NCBI GenBank assembly: GCA_963704155.1
Contig: CAVPHF010000032.1
Span: 186,001-250,000 of the forward strand
Direction: 5' to 3'
Origin: Thiohalocapsa sp963704155
Lineage (GTDB): Bacteria; Pseudomonadota; Gammaproteobacteria; Chromatiales; Chromatiaceae
Length of the DNA stretch: 64,000 bases
The notes under the pieces are model-generated. The model did no database searches, was not told where the DNA came from, and saw only the letters and a list, made by a program, of their open reading frames with translations. Positions 7,024-14,755 of this stretch are shown here, piece by piece; within the stretch, counting starts at the first letter, position 1, and each line of letters opens with the position of its first letter. The position numbers and the translations under genes were made by a program.

Positions 7024-8529
7024 ATGACCGACCTGCATGACCTGGAGCTGATGCTCCGCTCCGAGACGCCGATTCTGCTCATCGACTCGCTCGAGGAAGG
7101 CCGCATCCTTGAGCTATTCACGCGGCTCGGCATGCGTTTGGCCGAGCCGGTGTTCTGCTGGACGCTGACCGACGGCCTGCGCCGGGTCGAGTATCAAACC
7201 CGGCCGCAACCGCATCTGGTGGAGCCGCCGGAGGCGCTGCGCCACATCAAGGCAACGGCGCAGTCCGGGCTGTATCTGCTGCTGGACTTTCATCCGTTCC
7301 TTGATCATCCGCTGCACGTGCGGTTGATAAAGGAGATTGCGCAGTCGTTCGGCGAGAGCGCGCGCCGATTGGTGCTGGTGAGCCACGCGCTGCCGACGCC
7401 GCCGGAGCTGCGTCATCTGAGTGCGCGCTTCAGCCTGCGTCTGCCCGACCGCAACCGCATCCTGGCACTGATTCGCGAGGAAGCGCAGCGCTGGCAGCAC
7501 GAGGCACCGCAGCGCAGCTTTCGCGCGAATCGCCAGGCGGTCGATCAGCTCTCGCGCAATCTGCTTGGGGTGACCGAATCCGACGCGCGCCGGCTGATCC
7601 GCAATGCCATCGTCAAGGACGGCGCGATCACCGACGATGATGTGAACGCTGTCGCCAAGGCCAAGTACGATCTGCTGAGCCCGGACGGTGCCGTGTCCTT
7701 CGAGTACGATACCGCCAGCTTTGCCGATGTCGCCGGACTGGAGAATCTGAAGGCATGGATCGATCGCCGCCGCGATGCCTTGCTCACCCCCGATGCGGTC
7801 GCACGGGATGCGGCGCAGCGCGCTCGCTCCGAGGTCGGCGATCGGCCCAAGGGCATCATGCTCCTCGGCGTTCAGGGCGGCGGCAAGAGCCTGGCGGCCA
7901 AGGCGGTGGCCGGACGCTTTGGCGTGCCGCTGCTGCGGCTCGACTTCGGCGCGCTCTACAATAAGTTCATTGGCGAGACTGAGCGCAATCTGCGCGATGC
8001 CCTGCGCACCGCCGACGTCATGTCTCCCTGCGTGCTCTGGATGGATGAAATCGAGAAGGGGCTATCCATCGGCAGCGGTGAGGAGGGTCCGGGGCGGCGC
8101 ATCATCGGCTCGTTGCTGACCTGGATGGCAGAACGCAAGACCGGGGTGTTCATTGTCGCAACCTCCAACGACATCGCCAGTCTGCCGCCGGAGCTGGTGC
8201 GCAAGGGGCGGCTCGACGAGATCTTCTTCGTCGACCTGCCCGATACCGCCGTGCGGCGTGAGATCTTCGCCATCCATCTTCGCCGGCGCGGGCTCGATCC
8301 GGCGCTCTTCGATCTCGACCGCCTGGCCGACGCCAGTGCCGGCTTCTCCGGCGCCGGCATCGAGCAGGCGGTGGTCTCGGCGCTCTATGCCGGGCGCGCC
8401 GGAGAGCGCGAACTCGATACGGCGATGGTGTTGGCCGAGATCGCGGGTACGCAGCCCTTGTCGGTGGTCATGCGCGAACAGATCACACAGCTGCGGCTGT
8501 GGGCAGAGGGGCGCACGGTCCCGGCTTGA
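7024..8529 (+). CDS. Ycf46-like AAA+ ATPase
   Basis: 501 aa, the usual size of Ycf46-type AAA proteins. The N-terminal 220 residues are the non-AAA region that resembles a degenerate ATPase fold; the AAA+ module follows with Walker A GVQGGGKS (282-289), Walker B CVLWMDEIEK (336-345), sensor-1 ATSND (379-383) and an arginine-finger region RKGRLDE (393-399). The start at 7024 gives MTDLHDLELMLRSETPILLI, typical of the family, with AGGG upstream. Ycf46 relatives are conserved in plastids and cyanobacteria, where a link to inorganic-carbon responses has been reported; other bacterial members are poorly characterised. No protease domain is present, so it is not FtsH. Substrate unknown. Confidence 0.82.
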   Translation: MTDLHDLELMLRSETPILLIDSLEEGRILELFTRLGMRLAEPVFCWTLTDGLRRVEYQTRPQPHLVEPPEALRHIKATAQSGLYLLLDFHPFLDHPLHVRLIKEIAQSFGESARRLVLVSHALPTPPELRHLSARFSLRLPDRNRILALIREEAQRWQHEAPQRSFRANRQAVDQLSRNLLGVTESDARRLIRNAIVKDGAITDDDVNAVAKAKYDLLSPDGAVSFEYDTASFADVAGLENLKAWIDRRRDALLTPDAVARDAAQRARSEVGDRPKGIMLLGVQGGGKSLAAKAVAGRFGVPLLRLDFGALYNKFIGETERNLRDALRTADVMSPCVLWMDEIEKGLSIGSGEEGPGRRIIGSLLTWMAERKTGVFIVATSNDIASLPPELVRKGRLDEIFFVDLPDTAVRREIFAIHLRRRGLDPALFDLDRLADASAGFSGAGIEQAVVSALYAGRAGERELDTAMVLAEIAGTQPLSVVMREQITQLRLWAEGRTVPA

Positions 8530-8530
8530 G

Positions 8531-8551
8531 GGCAGCTCACTCGGTGCTGCC
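8531..8551 (+). terminator. Weak hairpin after the AAA+ gene
   Basis: GGCAGC (8531-8536) and GCTGCC (8546-8551) form a six-base perfect stem with a nine-base loop two bases after the AAA+ stop codon. There is no U-run, so it is at best a weak terminator or 3'-end stabiliser. Confidence 0.35.
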
Positions 8552-8593
8552 TGTCGTTGGCGATCTGCGAGTATTCGATAACCGGAGCGGCTG

Positions 8594-9562
8594 ATGATCC
8601 GTGTGAAAGGACTGTCGTTGGGGTTGCTGATCACGCTACCGCTTCTGTTGTCTGGGCAGAGCACCGCGCTCGGCGCGACGGACGCGCAGCGCGTGCTGCG
8701 TGTCGGTGCGCAGCAGGAGTTGAAGCAGCCCAGTGCCGCGGCCAAGGTTGCGCAAGACGGTGATACCGTTGTGATCGAGGCCGGCGAGTACGTCGGCGAT
8801 GTCGCTGTCTGGCCGCAGAGCCGCCTGACGCTGCGCGGCGTCAACGGGCGCGTGCACCTGAAGGCGGGCGGCAAGGCGGCGGAGCGCAAGGCGATTTGGG
8901 TGATCCGCGGTGACGACGTCGTGGTCGAGGGCATTGAATTCTCAGGCGCCCGGGTGCCGCACCGCAATGGCGCCGGCATCCGCGCCGAGGGTGCTGGGCT
9001 GACCATCCGCGATTCGTACTTCCACGACAACGAGATGGGCATCCTGACCAGTAACAATGCGCGCAGCGTGCTGACCATCGTCGACTCCGAGTTCAAGCAC
9101 AACACCGTCGACTTCGCACGCCACGGGCGGCTTGGACACAACATCTACGTCGGCCGCATTGCGCGTTTCGTGCTCGAGCGCAGCACCATCCATGGCGCCG
9201 AGACCGGTCACCAGGTCAAGAGCCGCGCTCGGCGCAGCGAGATCGTCGGTAACAGCATCCGCGACCAGGACGGCGGATCCAGTTATCTAATCGATATCTC
9301 CGATGGCGGAGAGGCCATCATTCGCGACAACGATCTGCAGCAAAGCGAGCGCGCGCCAAATAGGACCGCGATCGCCTTCGCGCCCGAGGCCAAGGGCCGA
9401 TCGGCGCCCGGTTTCCTGGTCGTCAGCGATAACCGTTTCGTTAGTGAAGGCAGCCCCGGGACCTTTGTCACAAACCACAGCACGGTCGAGGCGCTGCTGC
9501 GAGGCAACCGCCTGACCGGCCGGGTTACGGCGCTGCGCGGTCCGGGGAAAGTGACAGACTAG
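8594..9562 (+). CDS. Secreted right-handed beta-helix protein
   Basis: 322 aa with a signal peptide (MIRVKGLSLGLLITLPLLLS). Residues about 50-310 contain repeating short strands with the turn pattern of parallel beta-helices (TVVIEAGEYVGDV, LTIRDSYFHDNEMGI, IVDSEFKHNTVDF, SEIVGNSIRD, AIIRDNDLQQ, LVVSDNRFVSE). Proteins of this shape include pectate lyases, polysaccharide epimerases and surface adhesins. The HNIYVG segment is common in the non-catalytic relatives. No catalytic pair can be assigned by eye. Expected in the periplasm or outside the cell. GGAG lies seven bases before the start, and the gene is 64 bases downstream of the AAA+ gene on the same strand, with the weak hairpin between. 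Confidence 0.75.
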   Translation: MIRVKGLSLGLLITLPLLLSGQSTALGATDAQRVLRVGAQQELKQPSAAAKVAQDGDTVVIEAGEYVGDVAVWPQSRLTLRGVNGRVHLKAGGKAAERKAIWVIRGDDVVVEGIEFSGARVPHRNGAGIRAEGAGLTIRDSYFHDNEMGILTSNNARSVLTIVDSEFKHNTVDFARHGRLGHNIYVGRIARFVLERSTIHGAETGHQVKSRARRSEIVGNSIRDQDGGSSYLIDISDGGEAIIRDNDLQQSERAPNRTAIAFAPEAKGRSAPGFLVVSDNRFVSEGSPGTFVTNHSTVEALLRGNRLTGRVTALRGPGKVTD

Positions 9563-9717
9563 GCGCTGGCGTCTGGTGTTTCGGTGGAGGCTGCCGCGGT
9601 GATCCTTGGGCATTAGGTGTGGCGGGTTGATGGTCTGATCTCGAGCAGGCGGAGAGCTGGAGAGGTCGCTACAATGGACCTTGAGTCTCGCTATTTAAGT
9701 CTTACTGAGCCAATCGC

Positions 9718-10683
9718 ATGGAGTACAAGGACTATTACAAGATCCTCGGGGTGTCGCGCGACGCCTCCCAGGACGACATCAAGCGCGCCTATCGTAAGCT
9801 GGCGCGCAAGTTCCATCCTGACGTCAGCAAGGAGCCGAATGCCGAGACGCGTTTCAAGGAGGTCAACGAGGCCAACGAGGTGCTGAAAGACCCTGACAAG
9901 CGTGCCGAGTACGACGCGCTCGGCAGTGGTTGGCATGCCGGCGACGAGTTTCGTCCTCCGCCCGGGGCGGGCGGCGCGCGGCGCGAGCGCGAGTTCTCGC
10001 CGGAGGATGCCGCACAGTTCAGCGATTTCTTCTCCAGCATCTTTGGCGGACTGGGGGGCGGAATGGGGGGCGGCGTGCGAGACGGCTTCGGTGGGGCCCG
10101 CGACCAGGGGTTTGCCCGGCGCGGCGCCGATCAGACCGCGCGTATCCGTATCACGCTGGAGGATGCCTTTCACGGCGCCAGCCGGCAGTTGAGCCTGGAG
10201 GTGCCGGAGCTGGACAAGGACGGCCGACTGCACACGCGCTCGCGCACGCTCAATGTGCGCATCCCGGCCGGGGTGACGGAGGGCCAGCAGATCAGGCTCA
10301 CCGGCCAGGGCGGGCCGGGTCTCGGTGGCGACAGCGGTGATCTGTACCTGGAGGTGGAGCTTGCGCCGCATCCGATCTATCGCAGCGAGGGACGCGACAT
10401 CCACTTGAGGCTGCCGATCTCGCCTTGGGAAGCGGCCGCGGGCGCGACCGTGCCGGTTCCAACCTTGGGCGGAACCGTCAGCTTGAAGATCCCGCCCAAT
10501 TCGCAGAGCAACCAGCGGCTGCGTTTGAAGGGCCGCGGCCTTCCCGGAAAGACGCCCGGCGATACCTTCGTGCAGCTGGAGATCGTCAATCCGCCGATCG
10601 GCAGCGACGACGCGCGGACCGTCTACCAGGAATTGTCTAAGCACTTCGCCGGGTTCAATCCGCGCGCCAAGCTTGGGGTCTGA
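9718..10683 (+). CDS. cbpA: Curved-DNA-binding co-chaperone CbpA
   Basis: 321 aa. J domain at 1-70 with the essential HPD motif at 33-35 (KFHPDVSKE), a Gly/Phe-rich segment about 100-135 (FFSSIFGGLGGGMGGG), then two DnaJ C-terminal substrate-binding domains (LTGQGGPGLGG, LRLKGRGLPG). The zinc finger of DnaJ is missing, which defines the CbpA class. It stimulates DnaK ATPase activity and binds curved DNA. The gene is followed after three bases by cbpM, the usual two-gene operon, confirming the assignment. Start MEYKDYYKILGV is canonical. No clear heat-shock promoter is visible upstream. Confidence 0.93.
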   Translation: MEYKDYYKILGVSRDASQDDIKRAYRKLARKFHPDVSKEPNAETRFKEVNEANEVLKDPDKRAEYDALGSGWHAGDEFRPPPGAGGARREREFSPEDAAQFSDFFSSIFGGLGGGMGGGVRDGFGGARDQGFARRGADQTARIRITLEDAFHGASRQLSLEVPELDKDGRLHTRSRTLNVRIPAGVTEGQQIRLTGQGGPGLGGDSGDLYLEVELAPHPIYRSEGRDIHLRLPISPWEAAAGATVPVPTLGGTVSLKIPPNSQSNQRLRLKGRGLPGKTPGDTFVQLEIVNPPIGSDDARTVYQELSKHFAGFNPRAKLGV

Positions 10684-10686
10684 CCA

Positions 10687-11028
10687 ATGGCACACAAAGA
10701 GACCGGTATCGAAGGGATGGTGCTCGACGAGCAGAGCCGCATCAGTGTCACCGAGCTGACCCGGGTTTGCGGGCTGAGCATCGATGAGGTGCGCGTCATG
10801 GTCGGCGAGGGCATGCTGCAGCCCCGTGATGGCGGAACACCGCAAAAATGGAGCTTCAGCGGCGTCGAGATTCGGCGTGCCCGTCGCGCGCTGCGGCTGC
10901 AGCGCGACCTGGAGCTGAATCTGGCGGGTGCCGCCCTGGCCCTCGACCTGCTCGACGAGATCGAGCACCTGCGCCGTCGTGTCCGCTCGTTAGAGCAGTA
11001 TCTGGGCGGCGTGCGCGATGCGGAGTGA
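10687..11028 (+). CDS. cbpM: Chaperone modulator CbpM-like
   Basis: 113 aa. Residues 20-75 form a MerR-like winged helix (RISVTELTRVCGLSIDEVRV, then VEIRRARRALRLQRDLELNL) and the C-terminus is a helix with LDEIEHLRRRVRSLEQYL. CbpM binds the J domain of CbpA and blocks its action on DnaK and DNA. The start lies three bases after the cbpA stop codon, so the two are almost certainly cotranscribed and translated in balance. The first 18 residues are a variable extension. The context makes CbpM much more likely than an independent MerR regulator. Confidence 0.88.
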   Translation: MAHKETGIEGMVLDEQSRISVTELTRVCGLSIDEVRVMVGEGMLQPRDGGTPQKWSFSGVEIRRARRALRLQRDLELNLAGAALALDLLDEIEHLRRRVRSLEQYLGGVRDAE

Positions 11029-11109
11029 GGAAGTGGCGACCGTCTGGTTGCCGGGCGGCATGGCCTAGGTCCCGCCTAGCCCCTAGCCCGGTGTCTGCGG
11101 CCGCCGTCT

Positions 11110-13161
11110 TCAGGAGCCGATCTCGCCGCTGTCGTCCTTGGTGATGACGACCACGGACGGGCGCGGCGGCATCTTGGGGTCGAAGTCCGGCCAACGGGTA
11201 GCCGGGTCTTCGAAGGTCGAGGAACGCTCGAAGCCAGCATAGTCCTTGGTGCCGTCGGTGGCCGGGTGCTGCACCGCGACGAACAGTGTCTTGCCGTCCG
11301 GCGTGAAGCGCGGGCCGCACATCTCGGCACCGACCGGGACGCGGAAGAACAGCCGGCCAGTGCCGCGGCCGCTGCCCTCGGTCTCCAGCGCCCAGACGCC
11401 GTCGGCACCGCCGGATGCCTGGCTCCAGGCCCTGCCCTGGTCGGTGCTGACCCAGAGCCGGCCCGACGGGTCGATCGCGCAGTTGTCCGGGCAGGCGAAC
11501 CAGCCGTTGGCGCTGGTGGCCGGGTTCCACAAGGCCGCCACGGCGCCATCGGCCGGGTTGCCGGCCTTGATCAGCACATCCCAGCGCGCGCTTTCGGCGG
11601 CATGGTCGCCGTCGGGCGGGGTCAGTTCCAGCACATGGCCCCAGAGGTTGGCGGCCCGCGGATTGGCGGCATCGGTGTCGGGCTGGCCGTCGGTGCCGCG
11701 CTTGCTGTTGTTCGTCAGCATCACGTAGACCTTGCCGGTGACCGGGTTCGGCTCGACGTCCTCCGGCCGGTCCATGGGTGTGGCGCCGAGCAGTGTTGCT
11801 GCGCGCCGGGTCTCGATCAGCACATCCGCCTGGGATGCGAACCCGCTGTCGGCGGTCAACGGGCCCCGGCCATGAAGCAGCGGCAGCCAGGTCAGGGTGC
11901 CGTCGCCATCGAAGCGCGCGACAGACAGGATGCCGTGGTCCAACAGGTCTCTATTGGCGGCGCGATCGGTCGGATCGACACTGTCGCGGGTGATGAACTT
12001 GTACAGATACTCGAAACGCTGGTCGTCGCCCGAGTAGAGCACCAGACGGCCGTCTTTGTTGACGATGGACTCGGCGCCCTCGTGCTTGAAGCGACCGAGC
12101 GCGGTGCGCTTGACCGGCGTCGAGGCCGGGTCCAAGGGGTCGACCTCGACGATCCAGCCGAAGCGGTTGGCCTCATTGGGCTCGGCATCGATGTCGAAGC
12201 GCGGGTGAAACTTGCCCCATGGGTAGCGCTTGCCGGGGATGCCGTAGCGCGCGTAGTTGGCCTGCTCCGCGTGACCTTCGATCTCGCCGAGGAAGTAAAA
12301 ATTGAAGTTCTCCTCGGCCATCAAATAGGTGCCCCATGGCGTGATGCCGCCAGCGCAATTGTTGACGGTGCCGATGACTCGTGCCCCGGTCGGGTCGGCC
12401 GACGTCTTCAGGCGATCATGGCCGGCGGCCGGGCCTGAAAGCCGCATTTCGGTCTCCAACGCGCTGATGCGCCTTGCATAGCGGCTGTCGGGAATGATGC
12501 TCCACTCGCCGTCGTGCTTCTTGATCTCGATGATCGAGCCGCCGTTGCAGGCCATCTCGATCTCGGCGATCGCCTTGGTTGCGCCGGAGAAGGCGTCGTC
12601 GTACTGCCCGAGCCCAGGGAACATGACCTCCTCGTCGGTATACTCGTGATTGACGCAGAGCAGGCCGTGATCGGCGTTGTCGGAGCCGAACGGCAGCGGG
12701 ATGTAACCGATGAAGTCGTTGTTGTAGCCGAACTGCTTCAGCTGTGCCGCTGCGCTCTGGCGGCGGGGGTCGAACTTGGGCGCGTCGGGGAGGACCGCGT
12801 CGCCCCAGCGGATCAGCACCTCCGCGCGGTAGCCGGGCGCGACATGATGGGTCTCGTCGACGCCATGGGCGATCTCGGTGAAGCCAAAGCGGCCCGGCGT
12901 CGCAGCGCTGTCTTCGGCACTTTCGTGCTGAGCGCCTGCAGTGGGCTCATCGCGTCCGGCGGCAGCCAACAAGGCCAAGGGCGAGGCGGCCAGCGCGCCG
13001 ATGGCGGTGACGCCGAGCGCGCCGCGGAGCAATGTGCGGCGGCTGAAGCGGGCATTGATGACGTCGCCGAGGGTCGGCGCGTTGGACGGGTTGACCGGAA
13101 GCTCTTCGAGCGCCTCGAAATACTCTGATGCGCTGCCGTCGCGCTGTGCTGAACGATTCAT
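11110..13161 (-). CDS. PhoX-family Tat-exported phosphatase
   Basis: 683 aa from ATG 13161, which has GAGGAAACGC just upstream; the longer open frame to 13416 is not protein-like. A twin-arginine signal lies at 39-60 (FSRRTLLRGALGVTAIGALA), preceded by a long charged N-region typical of PhoX proteins. The mature part contains family blocks DNADHGLLCVNHEYT, GTVNNCAGGITPWGTYLMAE and RAANLWGHVLELTP. PhoX enzymes are Ca/Fe-dependent alkaline phosphatases folded in the cytoplasm and exported by Tat to the periplasm. Members of this long DUF839 branch are often annotated only as phosphatases. No Pho box was recognised upstream. A plus-strand 390-codon open frame inside it is a shadow. Confidence 0.88.
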   Translation of the reverse strand: MNRSAQRDGSASEYFEALEELPVNPSNAPTLGDVINARFSRRTLLRGALGVTAIGALAASPLALLAAAGRDEPTAGAQHESAEDSAATPGRFGFTEIAHGVDETHHVAPGYRAEVLIRWGDAVLPDAPKFDPRRQSAAAQLKQFGYNNDFIGYIPLPFGSDNADHGLLCVNHEYTDEEVMFPGLGQYDDAFSGATKAIAEIEMACNGGSIIEIKKHDGEWSIIPDSRYARRISALETEMRLSGPAAGHDRLKTSADPTGARVIGTVNNCAGGITPWGTYLMAEENFNFYFLGEIEGHAEQANYARYGIPGKRYPWGKFHPRFDIDAEPNEANRFGWIVEVDPLDPASTPVKRTALGRFKHEGAESIVNKDGRLVLYSGDDQRFEYLYKFITRDSVDPTDRAANRDLLDHGILSVARFDGDGTLTWLPLLHGRGPLTADSGFASQADVLIETRRAATLLGATPMDRPEDVEPNPVTGKVYVMLTNNSKRGTDGQPDTDAANPRAANLWGHVLELTPPDGDHAAESARWDVLIKAGNPADGAVAALWNPATSANGWFACPDNCAIDPSGRLWVSTDQGRAWSQASGGADGVWALETEGSGRGTGRLFFRVPVGAEMCGPRFTPDGKTLFVAVQHPATDGTKDYAGFERSSTFEDPATRWPDFDPKMPPRPSVVVITKDDSGEIGS

Positions 13162-13224
13162 CCGCGTTTCCTCGCAAGCCGGGCTTGATCGGGCTGATGG
13201 CTCATACTCATCCGCCAACGATAG

Positions 13225-13413
13225 CCGCAGGATGTGACGATTCGGTTGCCGCCGCAGGGATTCCGGTTGCTGCTGGCCGGCGGTCTGCTTTATACCTTCG
13301 CCATCGCCTTTTACGTGCTCGATCATTGGTATCCTTGGGCGCACGGTGTTTGGCACCTGTTCGTGCTCGCCGGCAGCATCTGTCACTTTTTTGCCATCCT
13401 GATCTTTGTCTGA
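13225..13413 (+). pseudogene. C-terminal remnant of a hemolysin III family protein
   Basis: A 62-codon frame limited by TAG at 13222 encodes GFRLLLAGGLLYTFAIAFYV and then HGVWHLFVLAGSICHFFAIL before a TGA. This matches the last two membrane helices of the HlyIII/YqfA family, including the conserved histidines in WHLFVLAGSxxHF. Complete members have about 210 residues and seven helices, so roughly three quarters of the gene is missing. It lies in the leader region of the divergent phoX-like gene. A GTG at 13234 could start translation, but a two-helix product is unlikely to be functional. Confidence 0.65.
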
Positions 13414-13497
13414 CATCCGTGCGGCGGCAGGCTTGATCTTGGCGCCCGCGCAGGCACATCGGAACCGGCGTACCTGTTCGCCTGTCTGGACTTGTCA

Positions 13498-14631
13498 ATG
13501 AAAGCCACTGCCCGTTTCTCCAAGCCCGCCATGGGCGCGTTGCCTCACGCGCTGCTGCTTGCGTTCGCAGCGCTGCTGCCCAATGCCCATGCGCAATCCG
13601 GCGGCCAGGCCGATGGCCGATCGGGCGAGGCACCCAAGGCCGTGCCGGTGATCGCGGCCGAGGCGCAGGTGATGGCCCTGGCCGAGCGCATAGAGGCGCT
13701 CGGCACGCTGACGGCAAACGAGTCCGTCTCGATCACGTCCAACGTCACCGAGACCATCTCGGTGGTGCATTTCGACGACGGTCAGCGCGTGCGCGAGGGT
13801 GACCTCTTGGTGGAGATGACCAGCGCGGAGGAGCACGCGCTGCTCAAAGAGGCGCAGGCGCGCGCGGCCGAGGCCGAGCGCCAGTACGATCGCGTGAGTT
13901 CGCTGGCGCGGCAGCGCTCGGCCTCCGAGTCGCTGCTCGATGAGCGCAAGCGCGACTTGGATACCGCGCGTGCCAATCTGGTGGCGCTGGAGTCACGGCT
14001 CGCCGACCGTGTCGTCAAGGCGCCGTTCGACGGCGTGGTCGGCCTGCGCAACGTCAGCCGGGGGGCACTGGTAGAGCCTGGCGATCTGATCACCACGCTG
14101 GATGACGACAGGGTCATGAAGCTGGACTTCACCGTGCCCAGCCTCTTCCTTGCCCGCCTGCAGCCGGGCCTGGAGATCGAGGCACGCGCCCGACCCTATG
14201 GCGAGCGCGCGTTCGATGGCGTGGTGCGCGGCATCGACAGCCGCATCGACCCGGTGACGCGCTCGGTGCAGGTGCGCGCCCTGCTGCCGAATCCGTCGCG
14301 CGCGCTTCGCCCCGGCCTGCTGATGCAGGTCGAGTTGCTGATCGATCCCCGCGAGGCGGTGGTGGTCCCGGAGGCGGCATTGCTGCATCAGGGGCAGACG
14401 CACTTCGTGCTGCGGGTCGTCGACGCCGACGATGGAGCGACGGTGGAGCGCATCGAGGTCGAGATCGGCGCCCGTAAGCCGGGTATCGTGGAGGTCCGGG
14501 CGGGCCTGGCGGCGGGTGATCAGGTGGTCACCGAGGGTCAGGAAAAGGCCCGGCCCGGACAGCCGGTGCGTGTGATCGCGCTCGATGACGGCAGTCGCAG
14601 CCTGCGCGAGATCGCCGGGAGCCGGCAGTGA
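13498..14631 (+). CDS. RND efflux periplasmic adaptor (MFP) subunit
   Basis: About 377 aa. A signal peptide ends near NAHAQSGG. The HlyD/AcrA layout follows: a biotinyl-lipoyl half (VHFDDGQRVREGDLLVEMTS), a coiled-coil hairpin about 105-155 rich in Glu/Arg/Ala, the second lipoyl half (VVKAPFDGVVGLRNVSRGAL), then beta-barrel and membrane-proximal domains. It links an inner-membrane RND pump to an outer-membrane channel. The partner pump gene begins 124 bases downstream; no channel gene is nearby, so a TolC elsewhere is presumed. Start ATG 13498 is chosen over the in-frame TTG six bases earlier. Confidence 0.9.
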   Translation: MKATARFSKPAMGALPHALLLAFAALLPNAHAQSGGQADGRSGEAPKAVPVIAAEAQVMALAERIEALGTLTANESVSITSNVTETISVVHFDDGQRVREGDLLVEMTSAEEHALLKEAQARAAEAERQYDRVSSLARQRSASESLLDERKRDLDTARANLVALESRLADRVVKAPFDGVVGLRNVSRGALVEPGDLITTLDDDRVMKLDFTVPSLFLARLQPGLEIEARARPYGERAFDGVVRGIDSRIDPVTRSVQVRALLPNPSRALRPGLLMQVELLIDPREAVVVPEAALLHQGQTHFVLRVVDADDGATVERIEVEIGARKPGIVEVRAGLAAGDQVVTEGQEKARPGQPVRVIALDDGSRSLREIAGSRQ

Positions 14632-14672
14632 ATCGGCCGCACAGGCCTTCGACTGCCTTGCACCGGCGGCAT

Positions 14673-14698
14673 CGTCGGCCCGCGGAAGCGGGCCGACG
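14673..14698 (+). promoter_or_regulatory. Perfect 11-bp hairpin between adaptor and pump genes
   Basis: CGTCGGCCCGC at 14673-14683 and its exact reverse complement at 14688-14698 enclose a GGAA tetraloop. The hairpin sits in the 124-base spacer inside the RND operon, about 58 bases before the pump start. A stem this GC-rich without a U-tract could stabilise the upstream mRNA, limit readthrough or act as an attenuator. Confidence 0.6.
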
Positions 14699-14755
14699 CG
14701 GCCCAAGCGGCGGCCGTCCTTGCTCCGACATTGCTGCTCGCCGGGTCGTGCAGAG

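Noticed and set aside
11266..12438. 390-codon plus-strand open frame
   Set aside because: It is antisense to the phoX-like gene, has shadow-type composition and no motif; the minus-strand gene has a Tat signal and family blocks.
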